Part shown: positions 1 through 9,243 of the stretch, in pieces
Layout of the letters: each line of letters begins with the position of its first letter
Position numbering within the stretch: position 1 is the stretch's first letter
From: Dickeya undicola
GTDB taxonomy: Bacteria; Pseudomonadota; Gammaproteobacteria; Enterobacterales; Enterobacteriaceae
Assembly (NCBI RefSeq): GCF_000784735.1
Contig: NZ_JSYG01000004.1
Coordinates: 248,001-312,000 of the forward strand
Direction of reading: 5' to 3'
Length of the DNA: 64,000 bases
Translations under genes and position numbers: made by a program
The notes under the pieces: model-generated
Databases searched by the model: none
What the model was told of the DNA's origin: nothing
Seen by the model: only the letters and a program-made list of their open reading frames with translations

Positions 1-973
1 CTTCAGTCGAGTCATCACTGCCAGACACCGTTGGTGCCGGAATGGGTTCCCCCAGCGTTTGTTTAAACCAACTGACGACTTTGTTGATGATAGTCGGCTG
101 GAACCAGTTAATATCGCCATGACCGGCCCCCTCCAGCAGCAGGTACTCCGCTTTGTTGCCGCCCGCTACCAGCGCTTCATACAGGTGCTTGCTCTGCAAC
201 GGTGAAACGACGGTATCCGCACTGCCGTGCATAATGAGATACGGCGGTTTTTTCCCGTTGATATGCCCCATCGGGCTGGCGTTTAACGCCTTAGCTGGAT
301 CGCTGGTAATGCTGGCACCGGGGAAATCCCCAAATGCCGTGCCATTGACCAACAACGCTTCCGTTATCGCCGGTGAATCATGCACTACGAGCAGGTTTTC
401 TGGAAGGCCTTCGCCAATGCTCAACAAATTGGAAATGCCGTATGCCGAAACGACCGCCTGAACATCAGAGGATTTATCCAGAAAGCGTCCTTTATCAAAG
501 CTACGCAGCCCATTCGTCGCACCGGTCATTTGCGCGACATAACCACCGGCGGAATCACCCAACACACCAATCCGGTTCGGGTCAATGCCGTATTCTGCGG
601 CGTGTTCACGTAAGTAACGCACCGCCGATTTGGCATCCTCGATCAACGCCGGGTATTGGTCGGCAATAACACGATATTCCGCCGCCGCGACGACAAAACC
701 AGCTTCCGCAAGTGCCATACGTACATCAATGTATTTGGCATATGCCGCGGAAGCGAAGCCACCACCGGGGAAATAGACAATCGCCGGTTTAAGTGTCGTC
801 GTACGTGGAACAAGCAACGACATTTCCAACTGCTGTACTTTTTGTATGCTTTTAATCTGGGAATAAACGATGTCATTAAGCGCATCAATTTGTTGGCGTA
901 CGGGTTTAACACGAATAACCTGTGCGCCTTTAGTATATCCCATCAGATCATTAACATTCGTTACGTTAGTCAT
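1..973 (-). CDS. alpha/beta hydrolase (esterase), C-terminal end outside window
   Basis: About 324 residues are visible and the C-terminus runs off the left edge. The start ATG is at 973-971, with only a weak AAGGG ribosome site. The fold is that of HSL/BD-FAE type carboxylesterases: an oxyanion-hole motif FPGGGF at residues 68-73, the nucleophile elbow GDSAGG with Ser141, a late HGSADTVVSP segment carrying the likely catalytic Asp, and GAGHGD with the likely catalytic His. No signal peptide is evident, so it should be cytoplasmic. It probably hydrolyses short-chain or plant-derived esters, but the substrate cannot be read from sequence. It is a single gene, facing away from the AT-rich gap to its right. 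Confidence 0.85.
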   Translation of the reverse strand, partial: MTNVTNVNDLMGYTKGAQVIRVKPVRQQIDALNDIVYSQIKSIQKVQQLEMSLLVPRTTTLKPAIVYFPGGGFASAAYAKYIDVRMALAEAGFVVAAAEYRVIADQYPALIEDAKSAVRYLREHAAEYGIDPNRIGVLGDSAGGYVAQMTGATNGLRSFDKGRFLDKSSDVQAVVSAYGISNLLSIGEGLPENLLVVHDSPAITEALLVNGTAFGDFPGASITSDPAKALNASPMGHINGKKPPYLIMHGSADTVVSPLQSKHLYEALVAGGNKAEYLLLEGAGHGDINWFQPTIINKVVSWFKQTLGEPIPAPTVSGSDDSTE

Positions 974-1012
974 AATAAATAAGCCCTTAGATAATTTAGG
1001 GAAGATATTTTA

Positions 1013-1033
1013 TAATCGCCTGCCAGGCGATTA
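1013..1033. promoter_or_regulatory. palindrome upstream of the esterase gene
   Basis: TAATCGCC-TGCCA-GGCGATTA is a perfect 8-bp inverted repeat about 40 bp upstream of the esterase start codon. It could be a dimeric-repressor operator or a leader hairpin. Only the symmetry is visible. Confidence 0.35.
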
Positions 1034-1494
1034 TTCCTGATAGTCATATTTCACTCTTTCCCGAAAAATAACCGAATCGCGCATTGAATAACGCAATACG
1101 TCGGCTTTTTACGGCAAGGTTAATAACACGTACTTTTATCACTGTGGAATAACACCATCAGTCAGGTCATTCGTAGCGGCATAATGCCGAAAATAAAAAG
1201 ACGTAAAATAAACCGAGTCACAGAGCCGACATGGCGGCAAGCGAAATATGACGACATGTTCAAATAATACCTTTTGAACAACGTCACTATACTTGCCATT
1301 CAGAATATAAAAAAATCAGCCTTGTTCGTTGGTAAGAGGAAAAACGCCTACATACCCAGACCACGACTTCGCACCATTAAAATTAAAAAACAAAAAGAAA
1401 TAACGGCAGAAATAATATTGGTTATTTTATTTCATTATATTTTTTAAAAATAAGTTAATTTCTGATATGAATTAATTTTGGGAATCACACGGCA
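1034..1494. other. AT-rich intergenic stretch, no gene seen
   Basis: This sequence lies between the esterase and the repeat fragment next to fdhE. It is AT-rich with no open frame that has coding character, and no recognisable RNA gene was found. It presumably contains the esterase promoter. Confidence 0.6.
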
Positions 1495-1560
1495 TATACC
1501 CAAAATAATTCGAGTTGCAGGACACCACGCTGGCGTTCTACTCAACACAACGCGAGGAAG
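1495..1560. repeat. partial copy of intergenic repeat family (AATTCGAG end)
   Basis: The sequence begins ATATACCCAAAATAATTCGAG and continues GTTGCAGGACACCACGCTGG. This is the same end as the elements at 9719 and (reverse complement) 48905. Only one end is present, so this is a truncated copy. Confidence 0.7.
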
Positions 1561-1582
1561 AATAAAAGAGAAATGCAACCTC

Positions 1583-1608
1583 AGCGCGGGTGCCTAAGCC
1601 CCCGCGCT
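1583..1608 (-). terminator. GC-rich hairpin downstream of fdhE
   Basis: AGCGCGGG and CCCGCGCT form an 8-bp stem 25 bp beyond the fdhE stop. Only a weak, interrupted T-rich tract follows on the minus strand, so termination is plausible but not certain. Confidence 0.45.
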
Positions 1609-1632
1609 GCCCCAGCAGGTGGATGATTCCGC

Positions 1633-2571
1633 CTACTGGTTACTATCCGGAAACAAGAATGGGTTGATGCTGCTGCGGGAAAACCCTTCTTCTTCCATTT
1701 TCACATCCAGCACCAATGAGGCCAGATCGTCAGCCACCGCTTCTACCCGGTGATCTTTTTCCTGGTACAACAGTTTCAGGTAGGTGCCGCAGTCGTCACA
1801 GCTTTCTGCTTTGATGGCCGCCTTTTCATCATCCAGCGACCAGTAGTTCAGTTTACCCGCCTGCTCACAGTTACTGCATTTGACGCGCACCATATGCCAT
1901 TCGGTTTCGCACAGGTTGCAGTGCAGGTAGCGCAGGCCGCTGGTGGTGCCAATCTGCACCACGCCGGAAACCGGCATACTGCCGCATACCGGGCAAAACT
2001 GACGATGCTCGCCCTGCTCGGCCTGCGCTCGCCCTGGCAGCCGGGTCGCCATTTGCGCCCAGTACAGCGACAACGCTGCCCAGATGAACGGTGCCTTATC
2101 GTTGTTTTCCGGCGTGAATTGCTGCGCGATCAGCGCGTCCGCCAGTTCGTCCCACTGCTGTACCGGCATCTTTTCCAGGTTTTCCAACGTGGTCAGTACC
2201 TGGCCGCTGGCGGTCGCTTTCAGCTCCTCAATTAACGCCCGCAGCAGAGTATGCCAGTGCGGATCGCGCGCAAACGTGGCGGCATCCAGCGGCGGACGTC
2301 CGACGCTGTTGTGCACCTTGTCATGCAACAGGTCGAGCAAGTCTTTATCCAGTGGGTGGTCATGCCGTACTTTTTCCTGCGCCTCCACCACGTCGGCAGC
2401 AAACAGCAAGTAATCCGCCAGGGGGTGATCTTGCGCCAGCTGGCGCAGACGCTCGGCACGACCGCTGTACAGGCTTTTTAGATTAGCGAACAACAAGGGA
2501 GGGATCGTGCCGATGCTTGAGGTTTTCTCACTGTCGGCCAATTGCTCCTGCGGCACAATACGAATACTCAT
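1633..2571 (-). CDS. fdhE: formate dehydrogenase accessory protein FdhE
   Basis: The 312-residue protein closely follows E. coli FdhE (309 aa) from MSIRIVPQ to the C-terminal INPFLFPD. The frame is open 13 codons further upstream, but the family start and the AGGAAA ribosome site favour ATG at 2571. The C-terminal half has four CxxC-type pairs (CPVCGS, CNLCET, CSNCEQ, CDDCGT) that form the rubredoxin-like metal sites of the family. FdhE is cytoplasmic and is needed for activity of respiratory formate dehydrogenases such as FdoGHI. In E. coli it directly follows fdoI; here an oppositely oriented MFS gene and a structured repeat separate them. Confidence 0.97.
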   Translation of the reverse strand: MSIRIVPQEQLADSEKTSSIGTIPPLLFANLKSLYSGRAERLRQLAQDHPLADYLLFAADVVEAQEKVRHDHPLDKDLLDLLHDKVHNSVGRPPLDAATFARDPHWHTLLRALIEELKATASGQVLTTLENLEKMPVQQWDELADALIAQQFTPENNDKAPFIWAALSLYWAQMATRLPGRAQAEQGEHRQFCPVCGSMPVSGVVQIGTTSGLRYLHCNLCETEWHMVRVKCSNCEQAGKLNYWSLDDEKAAIKAESCDDCGTYLKLLYQEKDHRVEAVADDLASLVLDVKMEEEGFSRSSINPFLFPDSNQ

Positions 2572-2861
2572 CAGGTGATGTTTCCTGTTTATCCATGTGA
2601 CAGAGGCCATGCGAGCACACGCCAGCCCCGTTTGATGCCGTCATGTTAGCAGGTTATTCCCCACAATAAGGAGTGATTTTCCGGGCCGACCCGGAGCATA
2701 AAAAACATCAGCCAAACTGGATAGACACGACCGGCTATCAACCGCAAAATTACATGTTGATCTTTCACCAGCTAGAACGTCGCTTGCGGTGAAAGGACAT
2801 CAGCCAGAGATGCGCACTGTTAAGGGACACCGCCTGAACGGTATAACGATAACTCCGTCTA

Positions 2862-4184
2862 ATGCTGGAAACGACATATATGACCGCCGTTTATTCTCAG
2901 ACACCTTCACCGGGCGCTATCGCGTCGGTTTACCGCAAAATCACCTGGCGACTGATTCCATTTTTGTGCCTGTGCTATCTTGCGGCTTACCTTGACCGCA
3001 TCAATATTGGCCTGGCAAAACTGCAGATGGCGAATCAGCTCGCGCTCAGTGACGTCGCCTTCGGTCTGGGTGCCGGGCTATTTTTCGTCGGCTATATTCT
3101 GTTCGAAGTGCCGAGCAACCTGATTTTGCAACGCGTCGGTGCCCGCATCTGGATCGCGCGTATCATGATCAGTTGGGGATTACTGTCCGCCGCGACGATG
3201 TTTATCACCACGCCGGTTCAATTCTACGTGCTGCGTTTTCTGCTTGGCGCGGCGGAAGCCGGTTTTCTGCCGGGTGTCCTGTACTATCTGACACGCTGGT
3301 TTCCCTCCTGGCGGCGCAGTCGCATTATTGCACTGTTTATGATCGGTCTACCGCTTTCCAGCGTGGTGGGCGGCCCGCTGTCAGGCTGGATCATGTCACA
3401 TTTTGATGCGGTTCATGGATTGCACGGCTGGCAGTGGATGTTTCTGCTGGAGGGTCTGCCAAGCGTACTGCTGGGCGTGCTGACCCTTTGGCTGTTACCA
3501 GACGATATTGAGCAGGCGCGCTGGCTAAGCGAGACGGACAAAGCGCAGGTGCGCGCCGACCTGGCGCTCGACGCCCGTGACGCGCCGTATCTGAAACACC
3601 GCTTTCGCGACGGCTTCCTCAACCTGAAAGTCTGGATGCTGGGTGGCATCGATTTCTCGATACTGCTGTGCGCCTATGCCATGGGGTTCTGGCTGCCGAC
3701 TTTTATTAAAAAAGCCGGTGTGGCCGATCTCGGGCAGATCGGTCTGCTGACAGCCATCCCCAGTATCGCGGCGCTGGCAGGCATGGTGTTGCTTGGTGCC
3801 AGCTCAGACCGGCTGCGCGAACGGCGCTGGCACATCATCGTGCCATTCTGGCTGGGCGCGGCGGCGATGGTGACAAGCACCTTCTTTACCCAAAATATCG
3901 TGATAACGGTGCTGCTGTTCTCTGTGGCACAAGCCACCATTATTGGCACCGTACCGGTGTTCTTCAGCCTGCCCGCCACCTTCCTTACGGGGGCTGCCGC
4001 CGCTACCGGCTTTGCGCTGGCCTGCTCGCTGGCGAATATCGCCGGTCTGGTCAGCAACTCGATCATGGGTTTCGCGATGGAACTAACCGGCAGCGGCAAC
4101 GGCGCGTTGTGGTTCTTCGCCTTCTGTCTGCTGCTCAGCTCGCTGTTGGTAGTGGCGCTACCGGCGAAACTGGTAAATCGCTAA
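2862..4184 (+). CDS. MFS transporter, anion:cation symporter (ACS) family
   Basis: The 440-residue integral membrane protein has about 12 hydrophobic segments. The ACS-family signature AYLDRINIGLAKLQM lies in the first helix region, followed by FFVGYILFEVPSNLILQRVGARIW. Members import organic anions such as tartrate, phthalate, hexuronates or glucarate; the substrate here is not determinable. ATG 2862 has no good ribosome site; ATG 2880, with GGAA ten bases upstream, is an alternative start that removes six residues. The gene is on the plus strand between fdhE and fdoI, both on the minus strand, so it interrupts the usual fdoGHI-fdhE block and looks like an acquired insertion. Confidence 0.9.
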   Translation: MLETTYMTAVYSQTPSPGAIASVYRKITWRLIPFLCLCYLAAYLDRINIGLAKLQMANQLALSDVAFGLGAGLFFVGYILFEVPSNLILQRVGARIWIARIMISWGLLSAATMFITTPVQFYVLRFLLGAAEAGFLPGVLYYLTRWFPSWRRSRIIALFMIGLPLSSVVGGPLSGWIMSHFDAVHGLHGWQWMFLLEGLPSVLLGVLTLWLLPDDIEQARWLSETDKAQVRADLALDARDAPYLKHRFRDGFLNLKVWMLGGIDFSILLCAYAMGFWLPTFIKKAGVADLGQIGLLTAIPSIAALAGMVLLGASSDRLRERRWHIIVPFWLGAAAMVTSTFFTQNIVITVLLFSVAQATIIGTVPVFFSLPATFLTGAAAATGFALACSLANIAGLVSNSIMGFAMELTGSGNGALWFFAFCLLLSSLLVVALPAKLVNR

Positions 4185-4246
4185 GTTGGGTTGTGTTCGA
4201 CCTGGCAACATCATGCCAAAAACGTCACTGGTAGAGATGGGGTTTA

Positions 4247-4554
4247 CGGCGTCAAAACCGTGCTGAGGTGGGCGACTTCGCCGGGTGAGCGACAGGACGT
4301 CGCGAAAGCCCGTGCCGCTCCGGGAGAGCGTCACGGGCGGCCCGAACAGCGAAGGCGAATGCCGAAGGAACCGCGCTAGCGGCACGGTTTAGCCCTCAGC
4401 CAGAGGTCAAGGAGAGGCGGCGCTGAGCCTCTCCTTGTCGTGCGTGCGATAGCGTTGCAAAGGGACAACCAATGTTATCACGCACGAAACTTCCCACTGT
4501 TCTGACAGAGGTTCGCCAGCAACAAAACAACACCGCTGTTTGTCAACAGCACCG
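4247..4554. repeat. structured intergenic repeat, copy 1
   Basis: This ~300-bp element lies between the convergent MFS gene and fdoI. It contains a series of hairpins: an enclosing pair CCGTGC 4258-4263 with GCACGG 4382-4387; GCGAC/GTCGC 4289-4303; a long stem 4308-4338 with loop CGGGA; CCGC/GCGG 4371-4382; GGAGAGGC/GCCTCTCC 4411-4434; and GCTGTT/AACAGC 4535-4550. A second copy is at 15178-15466. Stem bases differ between the copies in compensated pairs (see findings). Either strand could be the functional one. Confidence 0.85.
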
Positions 4555-4560
4555 AGTAGA

Positions 4561-5193
4561 TCAGTGCTTATCCTGCGCTTTGGATTGCAGCTCACGATAC
4601 CAGCGCGGGTGGTGTTTCTTCGCCCAACCGCTGGATACCCAGCCTTCCACCATCGCGGTGATAGTGCCTTTCACCCACAGGGCGGCGTAGACGTGCACCA
4701 TGATGGTCAGGATCAACCCTACCGCCGACACCGAATGCACCACCAGCGCCGCCCGGATCACCGGGATGGAGAACGACGGTGCGAAGTACGGCCGCCAGAT
4801 CACAATCCCGCTCGCCAGCAACAGCAGCAGACAGGTAATCGCCAGCCAGAACACGCATTTCTGACCGAAGTTGTAGCGCCCGGTATCGCCAACCTCTTCG
4901 TTACGGGCGATCTTGTGGATGTTTTTTGCCCACTCCAGGTCGCTACGCTCGATCAGGTTGTGTTTCCAGTAACGTAAAAACATCAGCAGGAAAGCGACAA
5001 ACATCACCACCCCGACAAACGGGTGCAGGATGCGCGCCAGTTGCGGCGTACCCAGCACATTCATCAGCCAGTTAAGCGACGGGAAGAAGAACCCCAATCC
5101 GCTCAATGCGGCGAATATAAAACAGAACGCCACAATCCAGTGATTAATGCGCTCGGGGGCGCTGTAACGCTGAATCCGATTACTCTTTTTCAT
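4561..5193 (-). CDS. fdoI: formate dehydrogenase-O cytochrome b556 subunit
   Basis: The 210-residue membrane subunit anchors the dehydrogenase and passes electrons through two b haems to quinone. There are four hydrophobic helices. His18 (in NHW) and His57 (in ILHPF) fall at the haem-ligand positions of E. coli FdnI/FdoI, and the later ligand histidines lie in LVVHS and IMVHVY. The start [10 protein letters not shown] at 5193 was chosen by alignment to E. coli FdoI; the open frame extends ten codons further. It overlaps the end of fdoH by 14 bp, indicating translational coupling in a fdoG-fdoH-fdoI operon. Confidence 0.97.
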   Translation of the reverse strand: MKKSNRIQRYSAPERINHWIVAFCFIFAALSGLGFFFPSLNWLMNVLGTPQLARILHPFVGVVMFVAFLLMFLRYWKHNLIERSDLEWAKNIHKIARNEEVGDTGRYNFGQKCVFWLAITCLLLLLASGIVIWRPYFAPSFSIPVIRAALVVHSVSAVGLILTIMVHVYAALWVKGTITAMVEGWVSSGWAKKHHPRWYRELQSKAQDKH

Positions 5194-6082
5194 GCTGCTT
5201 GCCCTCGTGGTGCGCGTCGTCATCGTCTTCTACCCGGTTCGGCCCGATCCCCACATAGTGGAATACGCTGGCGGCGAAGGTCGCGGCAAAACCGATAGCC
5301 GCCAGCGGTTTCCAGATGCCTTTCCAGAAGGTCACCGTCGGGCTGATGCTCGGATTGGCTGGCAAACCGTTGTACAGTTGCGGCTTGTCGGCGTGATGCA
5401 ACACGTACATCACGTGCGTGCCGCCGACACCGGCTGGGTCGTACAAACCGGCATTGCTGTAACCACGGCTGTTCAGGTCTTTCACCCGTTCGGCCGCCAG
5501 CACTTTCATCTCGTCCTTAGTGCCGAAATGAATCGCCCCGGTCGGGCAGGTCTTCACGCAGGACGGTTCCTGCCCAACCTCCACGCGGTCGACGCACAGG
5601 GTGCACTTGTACACCTTGTTGTCGTCCTTGTTCATGCGCGGCACGTCGAACGGACAACCAGCGATACAGTAGCCACAGCCGATACAATGTTCGGACTGAA
5701 AATCGACAATACCGTTGGCGTACTGGATGATTGCGCCTTCCGACGGGCAGGCTTTAAGGCAGCCCGGATCGGCGCAGTGCATACAGCCGTCCTTACGGAT
5801 CAGCCACTCCAGCTTGCCGTTTTCCTCGAACTCGGCAAACTTCATGACCGTCCAGGATTTGGCGCTCAGATCGGTCGGGTTATCGTAGACACCCACGTTG
5901 TGCCCGACGTCATCGCGGATGTCGTTCCACTCGGAGCAGGCCACCTGACAGGCTTTACAGCCGATACAGGTGGTCACATCGATCAGTTTAGCGACCTGCT
6001 CTTTATGGTTGCGGGCCTGCGGCGGTGGCGTCAGTGAGTTAGTCGCGGAGCGACGAATGATATCTTGTGATTGCATTGCCAT
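5180..6082 (-). CDS. fdoH: formate dehydrogenase-O iron-sulfur subunit
   Basis: The protein has 300 residues, the same length as E. coli FdoH. It carries four [4Fe-4S] cluster motifs: [37 protein letters not shown] and CTLCVDR with CVKTCP. A single C-terminal membrane helix (about residues 257-278, [20 protein letters not shown]) anchors it. It wires the periplasmic FdoG active site to the cytochrome b subunit. The C-terminal tail is rich in Asp, Glu and His. It is separated from fdoG by 15 bp. Confidence 0.97.
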   Translation of the reverse strand: MAMQSQDIIRRSATNSLTPPPQARNHKEQVAKLIDVTTCIGCKACQVACSEWNDIRDDVGHNVGVYDNPTDLSAKSWTVMKFAEFEENGKLEWLIRKDGCMHCADPGCLKACPSEGAIIQYANGIVDFQSEHCIGCGYCIAGCPFDVPRMNKDDNKVYKCTLCVDRVEVGQEPSCVKTCPTGAIHFGTKDEMKVLAAERVKDLNSRGYSNAGLYDPAGVGGTHVMYVLHHADKPQLYNGLPANPSISPTVTFWKGIWKPLAAIGFAATFAASVFHYVGIGPNRVEDDDDAHHEGKQHEKE

Positions 6083-6097
6083 AGTGTTTCTCCGCGA

Positions 6098-9000
6098 TTA
6101 CGCCTTTTCCACATTGACCAGAAACGCCTTGTATTCCGGCGTCTGACTGTTGGCGTCGCCGACATGTGGCGTCAGGATATTCGCCATAAAGCCCTTCTGG
6201 GTGGTGCCTTCAAAGCCCCAGTGACAAGGCACGCCGATGGTTTCCACCGGTTTGCCCTGAATCATCAGGGTGCGGATACGCTTGGTGACGACCGCTTTCG
6301 CCTTGATATATCCCCGCTTGCTGCTGACTTTCACCACATCGCCAGCCTGAATCCCCTTTTGTTTCGCCAGCCCTTCACCGATTTCGACAAATTGTTCCGG
6401 CTGCACGATGGCGTTGAGGCGCGCGTGCTTGGTCCAGTGACGGAACAACTCGGTGATCGAATAGGTGGTGGCGACGAACGGGAATTCCTCTACCGTTCCC
6501 ATATACGGGCGGTCGGCAGGCAGGATACGGGCAGCCGGATTCACCTGAACCTTGCTATAAACCGGGTTGGTTTTCAGCGGCGACTCCAGTGGTTCGTAGT
6601 GTGCCGGGAGCGGCCCTTCCGCCATCTTGTCGATAGCAAACAAACGGCCCAACCCTTCGGCGTTCATGATGAACGGGCCCGCAGCACTGCCTGGCGGCAC
6701 CGTGGCGGCAAAGTCCGGCACATCGATACCAGTCCACTTCTGTCCATTCCAACGGATCAGCTCACGCTTCGGATCCCACGGGCGACCTTGTTCGTCTGCT
6801 GAGGCGCGGTTGTAAAGGATGCGGCGGTTTTGCGGCCAGCTCCAGGCCCAGCCCGACGTGCAGCCAAGGCCCGACGGGTCAGCGTTGTCGCGACGCGCCA
6901 TCTGGTTGCCCGCTTCGGTCCAGGAACCGGCGTAAATCCAGCAGAAACTGGCGGTGGTGCCGTCATCGCGCAGCAGGGAGAAATCGGGCAGCAGTTGCCC
7001 TTTCTTCAGCAGCAGGTTGCCTTTGTCATCGAACAAATCCGCCAGCGCGCGACCGTTGGCCTCTTTGGTGACTTCCTCGGCGGACGGATCGCCCGGCTCC
7101 AGATAATCCCAGCTCATGTTCAACACCGGTGCCGGGTTGGCTCCCCCCTCTTTGGCGTACAGCTCACGCAGGCGCAGGAACAATCCCGCCAGAATCACCC
7201 CATCATGACGCGCTTCACCTGGCGGCTCAGCCCCCTGGTAATGCCATTGCAACCAGCGGCCAGAGTTAACGATGGACCCGTTTTCCTCAGCAAAACAGCT
7301 GGACGGCAGGCGGAAGACTTCGGTCTGAATCTTGCTGGGATCAACGTCGTTCAGCTCACCGTGGTTTTGCCAGAAATTAGAGGTTTCCGTCGCCAGTGGG
7401 TCGATAATAACCAGGTATTTCAGCTTTTTCAGCGCATCACGGGCTCGGTTCGAGTCGGCAAAGGCGGCCATCGGATTGAAACCCTGTACGATATAGCCGT
7501 TGACTTTGCCATCCAGCATCATGCGGGAATACGCCAGCGCATCGTAGCTCTTGTCCCACTTCGGCAACCAGTCGTAGCCCCAATCGTTGTCTTTCTGCGC
7601 TTTATCACCCCAGAAACTCTTCATCATGCTGATAAAAAATTTGGGGGTGTTCTTCCAGTAGTTGACCTGATCCGGCAGTAACGCTTTTGGCGTGACCTGA
7701 TCCAGATAACTTTGCAGTGACGTCTGTTTTTCCGACGGCAACGGCATGTAACCCGGCAGGTTCAGCGACAATAGCCCCAAATCGGTGTAACCCTGAATGT
7801 TGGAATGGCCGCGCAGCGCGTTCACACCACCGCCCGCCATACCGACGTTGCCCAGCAACAGCTGGATCATCGCGGCGGTACGGATAATCTGTGCGCCAGC
7901 GGTGTGTTGCGTCCAGCCCAGCGCATACATAATGGTAGCGGTGCGATCCGGTACGCAGGTGGAAGCCAGTTGCTCACAAATAGTGAGGAAATCCTGCTTC
8001 GGCGTGCCGCAGACGTTAGTTACCAGATCCGGCGTATAGCGGCTGGCGTGCTCTTTCAACACGTTCCAGACACAGCGCGGATGGCTCAAGGTGTCGTCAC
8101 GTTTGGCAAAACCGTTCTCATCCAGTTCGTACTGCCAGGAGGTGCGGTCGTACTTGCGTTCTTTTTCGTCGTAACCGCTGAAAATGCCTTCGTCAAAATG
8201 GTAATCGTCACGCACGATCAGGCTGGCATTGGTATACGCCTTCACATACGGCATCTGCACCTTGTCATGGCTCAGCAGATAATTGACAACACCAAGCAGG
8301 AAGGTGATATCAGACCCAGCGCGAATCGGTGAGTACATGTCAGCCACAGCGGCCGAACGATTGAACCGCGGGTCGACCACAATCAGTTTGGCACCGTTGT
8401 GAATCTTGGCCTCTACCGCCCATTTGAAGCCAACAGGGTGGGCTTCTGCCGGGTTACCGCCCATCACCAGAATCACATTGGCGTTTTTGATGTCCACCCA
8501 GTTGTTGGTCATCGCACCACGACCAAAGGTCGGTGCCAGCGCAGCAACCGTGGGGCCATGACAGAGACGCGCCTGGGTATCGATGCCGATCATCCCCAGC
8601 GCACGGGCAAATTTTTGGTCCAGAATACCGGTTTCATTGCTGGCCGCTGACGAACACAACATCCCGGTAGTCAACCAGCGGTTAACCGTTACACCGGCGC
8701 TGTTTTTTTCGACAAAATTGGCATCGCGGTCTTTTTTCATTAGCCGGGCGATGCGCTCTAACGCCTCTTCCCAGCTGATGCGCTGCCACTTGTCGGAACC
8801 GGGCGCACGGTATTCCGGGTATTTCAGACGCTGATCGCTGTGGATGAAGTCCACCAGCCCAGCCCCTTTCGGGCAGAGAGAACCCCGACTGACCGGATGG
8901 TCCGGATCCCCTTCGATATGGTAAATGGACGCTTTGGCGTTTTTGGCGCCATCACCCAGGCTGTACATCAGAATCCCGCACCCGACTGAACAGTAGGTGC

Positions 9001-9148
9001 AGTTATTCCGGGTTTCTCTGGCGCGCAATAATTTATATTGCCGCGTTTCGGCTAATGCCACACTGGGAGAAAAGCCCAACGCGGTGACCGTGGTTCCGGC
9101 CATACCGCCTGCGCATATTTTAAAGAACTGCCTTCTGCTGACCTGCAT
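6098..9148 (-). CDS. fdoG: formate dehydrogenase-O catalytic subunit, cysteine form
   Basis: The 1016-residue molybdenum bis-MGD formate dehydrogenase has the same length as E. coli FdoG. It has a Tat signal SRRQFFK at residues 4-10, a [4Fe-4S] site formed by Cys50, Cys53, Cys57 and Cys92, and the family sequence through to SFLVNVEK-like FLVNVEKA. Position 196, selenocysteine in E. coli (motif ARVUHGP), is cysteine here (ARLCHGP), encoded by TGT at 8563-8561 and not UGA. The start at 9148 has GAGGA eight bases upstream; the frame is open a further eight codons. The enzyme oxidises formate in the periplasm and is exported folded with FdoH. Confidence 0.97.
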   Translation of the reverse strand: MQVSRRQFFKICAGGMAGTTVTALGFSPSVALAETRQYKLLRARETRNNCTYCSVGCGILMYSLGDGAKNAKASIYHIEGDPDHPVSRGSLCPKGAGLVDFIHSDQRLKYPEYRAPGSDKWQRISWEEALERIARLMKKDRDANFVEKNSAGVTVNRWLTTGMLCSSAASNETGILDQKFARALGMIGIDTQARLCHGPTVAALAPTFGRGAMTNNWVDIKNANVILVMGGNPAEAHPVGFKWAVEAKIHNGAKLIVVDPRFNRSAAVADMYSPIRAGSDITFLLGVVNYLLSHDKVQMPYVKAYTNASLIVRDDYHFDEGIFSGYDEKERKYDRTSWQYELDENGFAKRDDTLSHPRCVWNVLKEHASRYTPDLVTNVCGTPKQDFLTICEQLASTCVPDRTATIMYALGWTQHTAGAQIIRTAAMIQLLLGNVGMAGGGVNALRGHSNIQGYTDLGLLSLNLPGYMPLPSEKQTSLQSYLDQVTPKALLPDQVNYWKNTPKFFISMMKSFWGDKAQKDNDWGYDWLPKWDKSYDALAYSRMMLDGKVNGYIVQGFNPMAAFADSNRARDALKKLKYLVIIDPLATETSNFWQNHGELNDVDPSKIQTEVFRLPSSCFAEENGSIVNSGRWLQWHYQGAEPPGEARHDGVILAGLFLRLRELYAKEGGANPAPVLNMSWDYLEPGDPSAEEVTKEANGRALADLFDDKGNLLLKKGQLLPDFSLLRDDGTTASFCWIYAGSWTEAGNQMARRDNADPSGLGCTSGWAWSWPQNRRILYNRASADEQGRPWDPKRELIRWNGQKWTGIDVPDFAATVPPGSAAGPFIMNAEGLGRLFAIDKMAEGPLPAHYEPLESPLKTNPVYSKVQVNPAARILPADRPYMGTVEEFPFVATTYSITELFRHWTKHARLNAIVQPEQFVEIGEGLAKQKGIQAGDVVKVSSKRGYIKAKAVVTKRIRTLMIQGKPVETIGVPCHWGFEGTTQKGFMANILTPHVGDANSQTPEYKAFLVNVEKA

Positions 9149-9180
9149 GGGAGATTCCTCGCACGACATCACTCAGAGCG

Positions 9181-9243
9181 ATACCCGTCATACATCGAAT
9201 TGCAGGTGTGTTGTCTTCCCGGCAACTCAACTTATTCGGGTAT
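9181..9243. repeat. miniature intergenic repeat in the fdoG upstream region
   Basis: The 63-bp element begins ATACCCGTCATACATCGAAT and ends TTATTCGGGTAT. The two ends are inverted repeats of each other (ATACCCG with CGGGTAT). They match the two termini of the larger repeat at 48637-48905, with almost all of the interior missing. It ends 33 bp upstream of the fdoG start codon, so it is probably in the leader or promoter. Confidence 0.7.

Noticed and set aside
4191-4379. Small open frames inside the structured repeats (here and at 15161-15355)
   Set aside because: The frames are not conserved as proteins between the two copies, whereas base-paired stems are, so the element is non-coding.
6098-9148. 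Internal UGA selenocysteine codon or SECIS element in fdoG
   Set aside because: The codon at the Sec position is TGT and the frame has no internal stop, so no recoding is needed.
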